Assembly: GCA_017381475.1 (NCBI GenBank)
Contig: JAFOCD010000062.1
Coordinates: forward strand, 1-41,279
Direction of reading: 5' to 3'
DNA: 41,279 nt
Origin: Bacteroidaceae bacterium
GTDB lineage: Bacteria; Bacteroidota; Bacteroidia; Bacteroidales; Bacteroidaceae
Part shown: in pieces, positions 1-7,893 of the stretch
Numbering within the stretch: the stretch's first letter is position 1
Layout of the letters: each line of letters begins with the position of its first letter
Position numbers and translations under genes: made by a program
Notes under the pieces: model-generated
Seen by the model: only the letters and a program-made list of their open reading frames with translations
Database searches by the model: none
Told to the model about the DNA's origin: nothing

Positions 1-303
1 CCTGCGTGGATTGTCAACAAGAATTTGGGCATCTGGGTAGCCCTCCATTGGCTGTGGGTCGCGTACAATACCACCGTTGATGTCGCGGAACATGCGGAAG
101 ATGTTATCACCATAGAAATCGATGGTCACTCTATGACCGTCATTCAGGCGCAATTCAACTGTCGTGGGGTTGATTTTCTCAACCGCAACAACGCCAATGG
201 TCTCTTCGCTGTCATTTGTCGCGAACACCTGTGTGGGCATGCCGGTAGCCAACATTGCAGCCGACAACAGGATGGTTTTGATGCATTTTCTGGTAAATCT
301 CAT
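1..303 (-). CDS. Glycoside hydrolase family 31 protein, N-terminal part (cut by window edge)
   Basis: Reading the minus strand from ATG at 303 gives 101 codons open to the window edge. The protein begins with a Sec signal peptide (MRFTRKCIKTILLSAAMLA, probable cleavage after VFA), then a beta-rich segment with the stretches VTIDFYGDNIFRMFRD and AQILVDNPR. From memory of the family, these resemble the N-terminal beta-sandwich (DUF4968-type) that precedes the TIM barrel of GH31 alpha-glucosidases and alpha-xylosidases in Bacteroidales. The catalytic domain lies outside the window, so the substrate cannot be named. It is divergent from mutS2, and the 219 bp between them hold both promoters. The family call is inference from a short fragment; the existence of a secreted protein gene here is much surer. 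Confidence 0.7.
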   Translation of the reverse strand, partial: MRFTRKCIKTILLSAAMLATGMPTQVFATNDSEETIGVVAVEKINPTTVELRLNDGHRVTIDFYGDNIFRMFRDINGGIVRDPQPMEGYPDAQILVDNPRR

Positions 304-380
304 AGTTGCAGTTTTATAATTGTTTTATGTTTTTCTCTCGTCATTGGCGGTACTGTTCTGCACAATGCTCCACCAAAATG

Positions 381-388
381 CAAAATTA
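381..388 (-). promoter_or_regulatory. -7 element for the GH31 gene
   Basis: On the minus strand this reads TAATTTTG, an exact match to the Bacteroidetes -7 consensus TAnnTTTG. It lies about 77 nt before the ATG at 303. No clear TTTG -33 box was seen at the usual spacing. Confidence 0.45.
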
Positions 389-458
389 TAAAATTAATTA
401 TATTAATATATTGTATTACGCAAAAACTTTGTCAAAAAAGGTGCTTTGCAGCAATAAT

Positions 459-480
459 CGCTCCCGACCGGGGCGTTTTT
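459..480 (+). terminator. Terminator-like hairpin ahead of mutS2
   Basis: CGCTCC (459-464) pairs with GGGGCG (470-475) around a 5-nt loop, and five T residues follow. It lies just upstream of the mutS2 -7 box, so it would stop transcripts entering from the left rather than the mutS2 transcript. There is no gene on this strand upstream inside the window, so its client is unknown. Confidence 0.3.
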
Positions 481-493
481 GCGCTTTTTGATG

Positions 494-501
494 TATCTTC
501 G
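494..501 (+). promoter_or_regulatory. Probable -7 element for mutS2
   Basis: TATCTTCG matches TAnnTTTG with one change and lies 22 nt before the chosen mutS2 ATG at 523. This placement supports that start over any in-frame start further upstream. Confidence 0.4.
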
Positions 502-522
502 CACTCCGAAACAAAAACAGCA

Positions 523-3045
523 ATGATATATCCGCAGAATTTTGAGACAAGAATTGAGTTCGATGCCATTCGCCGCATGCTCAAGGAGGAGTGCCTCTGC
601 CCGTTGGGCAGGGAGCGCGTCGATGACATGCAGTTCCTCACCGATTTCGACACCATCGGACGGCGACTCGACGAGGTGGTGGAGTTCTTGCAGATACTGC
701 GGACCGAGGACGGTTTCCCGTCCGACTTCTACTTCGATGTGCGCGAGCCGTTGCAGCGCATTCGCATCGAGGGCATGTACATGGCGGCCGAGGAACTCTT
801 CTCCCTGCGACGTTCACTCGACACCATTGGACGCATCCTCGCGCTACTGCGCAAGCAGAGTGGCAATGCTGCCGATGGCGACGATTCGCCCTTGTACCCC
901 TCTTTGAGGGCACTTGCCGGCGATGTCGAGGCATTCCCGCGCATTATCCGCGACATTGATATAATCATTGACAAGTTCGGTACCGTGAAGGACAGTGCAT
1001 CGCCTGCACTGGCACGCATCCGTGGCGACCTTGCACGCACATCGAGCGGCATCTCGCGCACGCTCAACAGCATTCTGCGCAAGGCACAAGCCGATGGCCT
1101 GGTCGAGAAGGATGCCTCGCCAACCATGCGCGACGGTCGTCTTGTAATCCCTGTCGCGCCGGCACTCAAACGCAAGATGGGCGGTATTGTGCACGATGAG
1201 TCGGCCAGCGGAAAAACTGTCTTCATAGAGCCAGCCGAGGTGGTCGAGGCCAACAACCGCATACGCGAGCTCGAGGCCGAGGAGAAGCGCGAAATCATTG
1301 CCATCCTCACCGCTTTCTCGCAGGAACTGCGCCCCCAGGTGCCACAGTTGCTGCTTGCCTACGAGTTTCTTGGCGAGATGGATTTCATACGCGCTAAAGC
1401 CGAGCTTGCAGCCTGCTTCGATGCTGTGAAGCCATCGCTTGAGAACCGCCCCATGATGGACTGGGGAACAGCCATACATCCGTTGCTCGAGATGTCGCTG
1501 CGCAAGCATGGCCGCAAGATGTCGGCACTCGACATTGAGCTCGACGGCGAGCGCCGCATACTGCTCATCTCGGGCCCCAACGCCGGTGGTAAATCGGTCT
1601 GTCTGAAGACCGCAGGTCTCCTGCAGTATATGCTGCAGTGCGGTCTTCTCATCCCTGTGCACGAGCGTAGCAAGGCCGGTATTTTCAGGAGTCTCTTCAT
1701 TGACATTGGCGACCAGCAGAGTATCGAGGACGACCTGAGTACCTACTCGAGCCACCTGCTCAACATGAAACATACGCTCCGTAACTGCGACAGACATTCA
1801 CTGATTCTAATTGATGAGTTCGGTGGCGGAACCGAGCCACTCATAGGTGCTGCAATTGCCGAGGCACTGCTCAAGCGTTTCAACGAGCGCGGAGCATTCG
1901 GCATCATCACCACTCACTATCAGAACCTCAAGCATTTTGCCGATGCCACCCCCGGCATTGTCAACGGAGCCATGCTCTATGACCGTGGCGAGATGCGCCC
2001 ACTCTTCCAGTTGCAGATAGGCAACCCCGGCTCATCGTTTGCCGTTGAGATTGCACGCAAGATTGGCTTGCCCGAGGAGGTTATTGCCGATGCATCGCAG
2101 ATTGTGGGCAGCGACTACATACAGAGCGACAAGTACCTGCAGGACATTGTGCGCGACAAGCGCTACTGGGAGAGCAAGCGCAAGAATGTGCACCAGAAAG
2201 AGAAGGAACTCGATGAAATCCTGGGCAAGGTTCAGGAGCAGGGCGATGAACTCAAGAAGAGCCGCAAGCAGATTCTCAAGGAGGCACGCGAGGAGGCCGA
2301 GCGTCTGTTGCGCGAGGCCAATGCAAAGATAGAGAATACTATACGCGCCATTGTTGAGGCTAAGGCCGAGAAAGAGCGCACTCGCCAGGCACGTCTGGAA
2401 CTGAGCGATTTCAGCAAGCAGCTTGAAGAACTTGCAAAGCAGAAACTGCAGATGCAGACCGACCGCGAGATGGCAAAAATTCTCGCACGCCAGGAGCGCA
2501 AGAAGAACGGCAAACAGCAAAAGGGAAACAACGCCCCGGCAACCGGCGAAAGCAAACCGCAGCAGCCCGAGCGCAAGCAGCCACAGATTACTGTCGGCAT
2601 GTATGTGCGCATTGATGGGCAGCAGGCCGTGGGCGAGGTCATGACACTCAAGCAGAATGCAGCTATTGTGCGTTTTGGAGCTATAAAATCAACCGTTTCA
2701 CTTGACCGTCTTGTACCGGGTGAAGCACCCAAGGAAGAGGTGCGCAAGGTATCGTTCCTCACAAGCGAGACCCAGGAACAATTGCATAACAAACGCCTTA
2801 ATTTCAAGGAAGATATCGACATCCGCGGAATGCGTGGCGAGGAGGCTGTGCAGACTGTGGGCTATTTTCTTGACGATGCCGTTGTGTGCAATGTTCACCG
2901 CCTGCGCATTCTTCACGGAACAGGCAACGGCATACTGCGTACACTCGTGCGCCACTACCTTAGCACCATGCCGTTCGTGAAGCATTTCCACGACGAGCAT
3001 GTACAGTTCGGCGGCGCCGGAATCACAGTAGTGGAACTTGAATAA
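523..3045 (+). CDS. mutS2: Endonuclease MutS2 (MutS-type ATPase with Smr domain)
   Basis: 840-aa protein of the MutS2 family, in which a MutS-like clamp and ATPase are joined to a C-terminal Smr nuclease. Family members act on branched DNA to suppress recombination or on collided ribosomes; which role applies here cannot be read from sequence. Visible features are Walker A GPNAGGKS (351-358), a Q-loop/signature region with STYSSH, Walker B LILIDEFGGGTEP (427-439), a charged coiled coil at about 545-670, and a Smr domain with DIRG (766-769) and HGTGNG (798-803). There is no MutS mismatch-recognition domain. The frame stays open upstream to the window edge, but ATG at 523 is chosen because the preceding residues look like translated intergenic DNA, the start MIYPQNFETRIEFDAIR fits the family, and a -7 box lies just upstream. 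It converges on menA, with 18 bp between the stops. Confidence 0.95.
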   Translation: MIYPQNFETRIEFDAIRRMLKEECLCPLGRERVDDMQFLTDFDTIGRRLDEVVEFLQILRTEDGFPSDFYFDVREPLQRIRIEGMYMAAEELFSLRRSLDTIGRILALLRKQSGNAADGDDSPLYPSLRALAGDVEAFPRIIRDIDIIIDKFGTVKDSASPALARIRGDLARTSSGISRTLNSILRKAQADGLVEKDASPTMRDGRLVIPVAPALKRKMGGIVHDESASGKTVFIEPAEVVEANNRIRELEAEEKREIIAILTAFSQELRPQVPQLLLAYEFLGEMDFIRAKAELAACFDAVKPSLENRPMMDWGTAIHPLLEMSLRKHGRKMSALDIELDGERRILLISGPNAGGKSVCLKTAGLLQYMLQCGLLIPVHERSKAGIFRSLFIDIGDQQSIEDDLSTYSSHLLNMKHTLRNCDRHSLILIDEFGGGTEPLIGAAIAEALLKRFNERGAFGIITTHYQNLKHFADATPGIVNGAMLYDRGEMRPLFQLQIGNPGSSFAVEIARKIGLPEEVIADASQIVGSDYIQSDKYLQDIVRDKRYWESKRKNVHQKEKELDEILGKVQEQGDELKKSRKQILKEAREEAERLLREANAKIENTIRAIVEAKAEKERTRQARLELSDFSKQLEELAKQKLQMQTDREMAKILARQERKKNGKQQKGNNAPATGESKPQQPERKQPQITVGMYVRIDGQQAVGEVMTLKQNAAIVRFGAIKSTVSLDRLVPGEAPKEEVRKVSFLTSETQEQLHNKRLNFKEDIDIRGMRGEEAVQTVGYFLDDAVVCNVHRLRILHGTGNGILRTLVRHYLSTMPFVKHFHDEHVQFGGAGITVVELE

Positions 3046-3063
3046 AGTGCAAACTGAAAGCTT

Positions 3064-3939
3064 TCAGTTTGCAACTATTGTTGCCACAATCAGCATCAAC
3101 GAAAAGACAAGCAATGTAACAGCAGTCTTGCCAAGCAGGGGGTTGAGCGCAGCGCCCTGCGCTTTCTTCAGATATAGCCAATTCTTCAGGTGCAATGCGG
3201 TGTAGACCAATACAACGGGCAGGCTCCACAACTGTAGTACCCTCCACACGGGAACCATTGCCACCATGGCAACCAACCCTGCCAGCAGGTAGCACCAAGC
3301 CATGGTCTTGCGGCCGAAGATAACCACGGTTGTGTTCTTGTTTACCGCCTTGTCATCCTCCATATCCCTGTAGTTGTTTACAATGAGCACATTTGCGGCA
3401 AGCAATCCCACTGCAAATGCAGTCGATAGCGTTATGCCCGTGTTGTCGAACTTGCCGGCCTGTAGGTAACAGGTGAATGTCACAGGTACAATTCCAAAGA
3501 ATATTATTACTGCCACATCGCCCAGTCCGTGGTGCGACAAGGGGTAAGGCCCTGCACTGTATCCCAGTGCAAAGAGTGCTATTACCGCACCCACAAGCAA
3601 CAGCCACCAAGGGCCATGAAACAGCATGGTACAGCCCACGGCTATTGCTGCCAGCAGGGTAGTGTATGTGGCGCGTTTCATTGCCTGTGGCGAAATCTCA
3701 CCCTCGGTCACTCCGCGGCGGAATCCCTCGCGCCCTTTCCTGTCAATGCCGTTCCTGTAGTCATAGTATTCGTTCCCGAAGTTGGATGCAATCTGCGCCA
3801 GAGCTGCGAACAGCATGCACTGCAGCGCGATAACTGCGTCGAACGACCCGAGCAGCAGGGCGCATCCAGTGCCACAAATGACTCCGGCAAGGCTCACCGG
3901 CAGCGTTCTCAGGCGCATCGCTTCAACCCACTTCTTCAT
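3064..3939 (-). CDS. menA: 1,4-dihydroxy-2-naphthoate polyprenyltransferase
   Basis: 291-aa UbiA-superfamily membrane prenyltransferase. MenA attaches the polyprenyl tail to 1,4-dihydroxy-2-naphthoate in menaquinone synthesis at the inner membrane. The two Asp-rich motifs that bind Mg-diphosphate are visible: N56-E-Y-Y-D60...D66 (NEYYDYRNGID), and the second around NNYRDMEDD (188-196). About eight or nine hydrophobic segments fit the fold, and the signature YSAGPYPLSHHGLGD is typical of MenA rather than UbiA. It is the second gene of a minus-strand pair, 13 nt after the bile acid:Na+ symporter family gene, so the two are probably cotranscribed. No other men gene is present in the window. Confidence 0.93.
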   Translation of the reverse strand: MKKWVEAMRLRTLPVSLAGVICGTGCALLLGSFDAVIALQCMLFAALAQIASNFGNEYYDYRNGIDRKGREGFRRGVTEGEISPQAMKRATYTTLLAAIAVGCTMLFHGPWWLLLVGAVIALFALGYSAGPYPLSHHGLGDVAVIIFFGIVPVTFTCYLQAGKFDNTGITLSTAFAVGLLAANVLIVNNYRDMEDDKAVNKNTTVVIFGRKTMAWCYLLAGLVAMVAMVPVWRVLQLWSLPVVLVYTALHLKNWLYLKKAQGAALNPLLGKTAVTLLVFSLMLIVATIVAN

Positions 3940-3952
3940 CCTGCATTGCTGT

Positions 3953-4819
3953 TTATGCGGCGGCTTTCTCCTTGCGCCTTATGAAATAGACATACACAAG
4001 CAGAATCACATTCATGAGTAGGGCATATATGATTGCCGGCAGGGCCATCTCGCCGCTGTTGAAAATGAACGGCGACGATGCAATGGCAATGGCCTGTGCA
4101 GCGTTCTGCATTCCCACCTCAATTACAATGGTGCGTCTCACCGCCTTGCCTGCACCGCTCATGCGCGACAATCCTCCACTGCACAGCATGGCAAGCAGGA
4201 TGAGCAATGCGCCCGATGCTCCAAGCACGGCAAAGTTATCGGCAATCTCACGGCGGTATTGTAGGAAGAACACTGCAGCAAGTGTCATCAACGCAGGGAA
4301 AGCCAGTTTACCAAGTACACGCGCCGTCTTTGCTGCTGTCTGGGGCTTTACCTTGCGGAAAAGACTGCCTGCCAATAGCGGAACAAACAGCATTACAATG
4401 TTCTGCACCAGTAGCTTGCCAATGGGCAAGTGAATATCCATACCGTTTGTACTCGATACAAACTCGGCAACAAAAGCCATTATCATAGGCAAGGTGAACA
4501 GGGTAATTATGCTGCTCAGCGCAGTGAGCGTTACCGACAAGGCAACATCACCCTTGGCAAGCATGGAGAAAACATTGGACGAACTGCCACCAGGACAACA
4601 TGCCACCAGCACCAGACCCATGAAATATATTGGCGGTAAATCCATAATCCATGCCACGGCAAACGCAATGAGCGGCAGCAGGAACAATTGTCCCACCATG
4701 CCCAGCAGCACTGCTTTAGGTTGTTTGGCGACATTGGCAAACGACTTACTGTTCAGGTCTATACCCAGCAGAAACATCAATACAATGAGTATTGGCATCA
4801 CAATCCATATTGTATTCAT
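3953..4819 (-). CDS. Bile acid:sodium symporter family (BASS) transporter
   Basis: 288-aa polytopic membrane protein with about ten hydrophobic helices. The family hallmark CCPGGSSSNVFSMLAKGDVALS starts near residue 74; the conserved PGG/SN crossover region contributes to Na+ and substrate binding in BASS proteins. Bacterial members carry a range of organic anions (bile acids, pantoate and other keto acids), so the substrate is not determinable. It starts at 4819 and is followed after 13 nt by menA. A well-formed promoter lies upstream. The C-terminus ends in a short basic tail (RRKEKAAA). Identity as a BASS-family transporter is clear; a role connected to quinone synthesis would be a guess from position only. 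Confidence 0.9.
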   Translation of the reverse strand: MNTIWIVMPILIVLMFLLGIDLNSKSFANVAKQPKAVLLGMVGQLFLLPLIAFAVAWIMDLPPIYFMGLVLVACCPGGSSSNVFSMLAKGDVALSVTLTALSSIITLFTLPMIMAFVAEFVSSTNGMDIHLPIGKLLVQNIVMLFVPLLAGSLFRKVKPQTAAKTARVLGKLAFPALMTLAAVFFLQYRREIADNFAVLGASGALLILLAMLCSGGLSRMSGAGKAVRRTIVIEVGMQNAAQAIAIASSPFIFNSGEMALPAIIYALLMNVILLVYVYFIRRKEKAAA

Positions 4820-4846
4820 AAACGGAATCTTTTTTCAGTCATTTTA

Positions 4847-4887
4847 TTGCACGTGCAAAAGTAAGACGAATATTCGGTTTCATCAAA
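4847..4887 (-). promoter_or_regulatory. Promoter of the BASS-menA operon with overlapping palindrome
   Basis: On the minus strand, TTTG (4884-4887), a 20-nt spacer and TACTTTTG (4856-4863) form a near-perfect Bacteroidetes promoter. The perfect 12-bp palindrome TTGCACGTGCAA (4847-4858) overlaps the end of the -7 box and the expected transcription start. That is a typical place for a repressor operator, but no regulator is known. Confidence 0.6.
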
Positions 4888-4929
4888 TTGATTGCATAGT
4901 TATCTCTTTGTTGAAAATAGCCTGTTTGC

Positions 4930-4979
4930 AGGAAAACGCACCTTTTTGAGGCTCGTTTTTATAGGAAAACGCACCTTTT
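4930..4979. repeat. 17-bp direct repeat, two copies
   Basis: AGGAAAACGCACCTTTT occurs exactly at 4930-4946 and again at 4963-4979, a period of 33 bp. A partial reverse-complement relative (AAAAAGGTGC, 435-444) lies upstream of mutS2. It sits between the BASS-menA promoter and the repeat-rich region to its right. Function unknown; it may be a paired protein-binding site or part of a dispersed repeat. Confidence 0.6.
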
Positions 4980-5014
4980 GTAAGAAAAATACGAGATTAA
5001 AACTTATAGATTTG

Positions 5015-5095
5015 TATCTTTGCCTATGCGAAGATGTTCTTTGCTCGTTGTAAAATCAAAGCAAGCTTTGTGTTTCACTCGCTTATGAACATCTT
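5015..5095 (+). repeat. -7-like box followed by a hairpin-forming repeat
   Basis: TATCTTTG (5015-5022) matches the -7 consensus. Just after it, AAGATGTTC (5031-5039) is perfectly inverted as GAACATCTT (5087-5095). Inside lies a second hairpin, CAAAGC-AA-GCTTTG (5057-5070). The intervening sequence (GCTCGTTGTAAAATC...CTCGCTTA) resembles the copy at 5511-5552. A transcript from this box would begin with a stem-loop. I see no convincing coding sequence: short open frames here have no recognisable features. Confidence 0.4.
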
Positions 5096-5222
5096 TGAAA
5101 TATCAAATACACCCACTCGCTGTTGTTATATCAATCACAATAAGGATTATTCCGTTGTGAAAACATTCAAGGTGGAGCGCAAGTGCCTTTTTTATATATT
5201 GATAATCTCTTTTCAATTCTTT

Positions 5223-5829
5223 CGGTTCAGTAGAAAAAGGGTGTGGGTAAATCTTGAATTTTAGGCAGTAGATTTTACCCTTAATCAGTTGTCTTATATT
5301 CTTATTGTTTTCGTTCTATCTTGTACTTTTTAGAAAAAAAGTACGAAAAACTTCGGCACACGGGAAAGGCTTTAGCCTTCGACAACATGAGCGGCGAATG
5401 GTCAAACGTAGTACGGGCGTAGCTCGTACCGTTTGGGTCGCTAAAAGCGAGTGTTGTCAAAAACAGTATTATTCAAATATTGGATTTTTAACTTGGTTGA
5501 AATTGCTTGCGCTCGCTGCAAAATCTCAAACTAGTTTGGTTTTTGCTCACTTACGCGTAACTTTCCGCCGTTGGAGGGGAATTACATTTGCAAAGGGATA
5601 CTCCGCGAACTTTGCTGCGTACAATGGTAATATCAAAGAAAAACCGGCACTGTGTGAGCAACAGTCGTTGTTGGCGGCAAATGAGGAAAAAGAATGGGTG
5701 ATTTTTAGTTATGAAAAGAATATATAAAACGACTACAAAGAAAATACAAGTGAACGATTAAGGTTGAGATTAGCCGTTGAATTAAATGGAGAGCGAAAGC
5801 GATATCCACACTAAATTTCTACTGAACCG
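5223..5829. mobile_element. Putative non-autonomous element bounded by 27-bp inverted repeats
   Basis: CGGTTCAGTAGAAA (5223-5236) is repeated exactly in inverted orientation at 5816-5829. Extending inward to 27 bp (5223-5249 against 5803-5829) gives 22 matches. The 607-bp interval contains stacked hairpins: about 5245-5280 (GGGTAAATC/GATTTTACCC), 5323-5344 (GTACTTTTT/AAAAAGTAC), 5366-5379 (AAGGC/GCCTT), a branched fold closed by GACAACA (5381-5387) and TGTTGTC (5452-5458), and 5518-5546 around the palindrome CAAACTAGTTTG. An open frame of 140 codons (5305-5727) runs through these hairpins and has no recognisable domain, so I do not call it a gene. The architecture fits a MITE or remnant transposon. 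No clear target-site duplication was found. Confidence 0.45.
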
Positions 5830-5961
5830 TAAAAAGCCCGGCTTGCTAATATCTTTCGGGTAAATATCACATATTTGTGGAAAATATGTTCTTTATTCAT
5901 AACATATACCTCTTATATATAATTTTTAATGGAAATGTAATTCGATTATAAAAAAAAAGAC

Positions 5962-5969
5962 TAATTTTG
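5962..5969 (+). promoter_or_regulatory. -7 element of the ilv operon
   Basis: TAATTTTG is an exact match to TAnnTTTG. Transcription would begin near 5975, giving a leader of roughly 108 nt before ilvD that contains the leader peptide and the terminator described below. Confidence 0.6.
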
Positions 5970-5982
5970 CGCCAGTTTTAGA

Positions 5983-6021
5983 ATGTGTCCGGTAGTCGTT
6001 GAAAACAATGACATTCAGTGA
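5983..6021 (+). CDS. ilv leader peptide (MCPVVVENNDIQ)
   Basis: A 12-codon open frame starts a few bases after the predicted transcription start and encodes MCPVVVENNDIQ. It has three consecutive valine codons (GTA GTC GTT, 5992-6000) and one isoleucine codon near the end. Valine and isoleucine are end products of the pathway encoded directly downstream. Ribosome stalling at the Val run when valyl-tRNA is short would change folding of the leader. The Val codons lie inside a small hairpin, GTCGTTG (5995-6001) with CAATGAC (6006-6012), loop AAAA, and TCCGG (5988-5992) can pair with CCGGA (6025-6029). Translation is not demonstrated; the call rests on codon content and context. Confidence 0.6.
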   Translation: MCPVVVENNDIQ

Positions 6022-6034
6022 TTTCCGGAACTCT

Positions 6035-6065
6035 CCTTTCTCCCAAATAGAGAAGGGCGTTTTTT
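6035..6065 (+). terminator. Attenuator terminator in the ilv leader
   Basis: CCTTTCTC (6035-6042) pairs over 8 bp, including one G-U pair, with GAGAAGGG (6050-6057) around a 7-nt loop, followed by CG and six T residues (6060-6065). It ends 18 nt before the ilvD start. With the Val-rich leader peptide upstream, it is best read as an attenuator. I could not identify one unambiguous antiterminator pairing. Confidence 0.65.
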
Positions 6066-6083
6066 ATTATAAAATTAAGTAAT

Positions 6084-7886
6084 ATGAAAATAAAATTAAG
6101 GAGCGCACAGTGTACCGAGGGCCGTCGAATGGCGGGAGCGCGTGCACTGTGGATTGCCAACGGCATGAAGCGCGAAATGTTCGGTAAACCAATCATTGCC
6201 ATTGCCAATTCTTTTACTCAACTTGTTCCTGGTCACACTCATCTGCACGAGGCCGGTCAGATTGTAAAGGCCGAGATTGAGAAACTTGGTTGCTATGCTG
6301 CCGAGTTCAATACCATTGCCATTGACGATGGTATTGCTATGGGACACGACGGCATGCTCTATTCATTGCCATCGCGAGACATCATAGCCGATAGCGTTGA
6401 ATATATGTGCAATGCCCACAAGGTAGATGCGTTGGTGTGCATCTCAAACTGTGACAAGATTACTCCGGGTATGCTCATGGCTGCAATGCGCCTGAATATC
6501 CCTAAAATCTTCGTGTCGGGTGGTCCTATGGAAAAGGGTACTTGGAAAAACGAGAACCTTGACCTTGTAATCGCAATGGTAAAGGCTGCCGACAAGAGTG
6601 TGGGGGACGATGAACTTGCAGAGATTGAGAAGCGTTCATGCCCCGGTTGCGGTAGTTGCTCCGGCATGTTCACTGCTAACTCCATGAACTCGCTCACCGA
6701 GGCTATCGGTCTTTCATTGCCCGGTAACGGAACAATCCTTGCAACCCATGCCAACCGTGTGCAATTGCTAAAGGATGCTGCAAAGCAGATTGTTGCCAAT
6801 GCAATGAAATATTATGGCGAGGGTGACGAGAGTGTCCTGCCACGCAGCATTGCATCACGCGCGGCGTTCATCAACGCAATGACTTTAGATATTGCCATGG
6901 GTGGCTCAACAAATACAATCCTTCACCTGTTGGCAGTTGCCGGCGAGGCTGGTGTCGACTTTACAATGACAGACATTGATGCACTTAGTCGTCGTGTACC
7001 TTGTCTATGCAAGCTTGCACCAAACAGCACCAAATACTCAATGCAGGATTGTGGCCGTGCCGGTGGTATAATCGGTATCCTTGGCGAGTTGGCCAAGGGT
7101 GGTCTGCTTGATACAACTGCAGTGCGTGTCAATGGTTCTACACTTGGCGAGGATATTGAAAGATACTGTATCACCGGCGATAGCATTGACAGCGAGGCAA
7201 AGCGCATCTACAGCACAGCGCCAGCAAATGTATTCTGCAACACAATGGGTGCGCAGGAGTGCACTTACGAGACACTTGACACTGACAGGGAAAACGGTTG
7301 CATCCGTTCGTTGGAGCATGCCTACACCCGTGATGGTGGCCTTGCAATCCTCTTTGGTAACATTGCTGCCAATGGTTGTGTGGTCAAGACTGCCGGTGTT
7401 GATGAGAGCATCTGGAAATTCAGTGGCAAGGCAAAGGTGTTCGACTCGCAGGAGGCTGCCGTTGAGGGAATCCTTGGCGGTGCAGTGCAGGCAGGCGACG
7501 TGGTAGTCATTGTATACGAAGGACCAAAGGGTGGCCCTGGTATGCAGGAGATGCTCTATCCCACATCGTACATCAAATCGCGTCATCTTGGCAAGGAGTG
7601 TGCACTCATTACCGACGGCCGTTTCAGCGGCGGAACATCGGGCTTGAGCATTGGTCACATCTCGCCCGAGGCTGCTGCTGGTGGGAATATCGGCAAGTTG
7701 CGCGACGGCGATATAATTGACATTGATATTCCTGCACGTACCATCAATGTTAGACTCACCGATGAGGAACTTGCGGCGCGTACAATGTTCCCATTGACAC
7801 GCGACCGCGTTATCTCAAAGAGCCTCAAGGCATATGCCTCAATGGTAAGTTCTGCCGACAAGGGTGGTATAAGAATAATAGAATAA
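6084..7886 (+). CDS. ilvD: Dihydroxy-acid dehydratase
   Basis: 600-aa enzyme converting 2,3-dihydroxy-isovalerate and 2,3-dihydroxy-3-methylvalerate to the 2-keto acids in valine, isoleucine and leucine synthesis; cytoplasmic. Motifs visible are [11 protein letters not shown] near the N-terminus, [10 protein letters not shown] (Cys123), [17 protein letters not shown] (Cys186/189/192), and C-terminal [11 protein letters not shown] and [10 protein letters not shown]. The segment [10 protein letters not shown] lacks the extra cysteine of [2Fe-2S]-type enzymes and resembles the E. coli type, which carries an oxygen-labile [4Fe-4S] cluster; that inference is from family knowledge. It is the first gene of ilvD-ilvB-ilvN and lies just behind the putative attenuator. 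Confidence 0.97.
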   Translation: MKIKLRSAQCTEGRRMAGARALWIANGMKREMFGKPIIAIANSFTQLVPGHTHLHEAGQIVKAEIEKLGCYAAEFNTIAIDDGIAMGHDGMLYSLPSRDIIADSVEYMCNAHKVDALVCISNCDKITPGMLMAAMRLNIPKIFVSGGPMEKGTWKNENLDLVIAMVKAADKSVGDDELAEIEKRSCPGCGSCSGMFTANSMNSLTEAIGLSLPGNGTILATHANRVQLLKDAAKQIVANAMKYYGEGDESVLPRSIASRAAFINAMTLDIAMGGSTNTILHLLAVAGEAGVDFTMTDIDALSRRVPCLCKLAPNSTKYSMQDCGRAGGIIGILGELAKGGLLDTTAVRVNGSTLGEDIERYCITGDSIDSEAKRIYSTAPANVFCNTMGAQECTYETLDTDRENGCIRSLEHAYTRDGGLAILFGNIAANGCVVKTAGVDESIWKFSGKAKVFDSQEAAVEGILGGAVQAGDVVVIVYEGPKGGPGMQEMLYPTSYIKSRHLGKECALITDGRFSGGTSGLSIGHISPEAAAGGNIGKLRDGDIIDIDIPARTINVRLTDEELAARTMFPLTRDRVISKSLKAYASMVSSADKGGIRIIE

Positions 7887-7893
7887 TGTATAT

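Noticed and set aside
25-522. N-terminal extension of mutS2 to the window edge
   Set aside because: It would overlap the divergent GH31 start and its promoter, and the residues look like translated intergenic DNA; the family begins at MIYPQNFETRIEF.
844-1797. 317-codon open frame on the minus strand inside mutS2
   Set aside because: Lies antisense to well-supported MutS2 domains including the Walker motifs; no recognisable protein features; a by-product of codon bias.
5305-5727. 140-codon frame in the ilv upstream gap
   Set aside because: Runs through several hairpins inside an inverted-repeat element and has no domain, signal peptide or convincing codon pattern.
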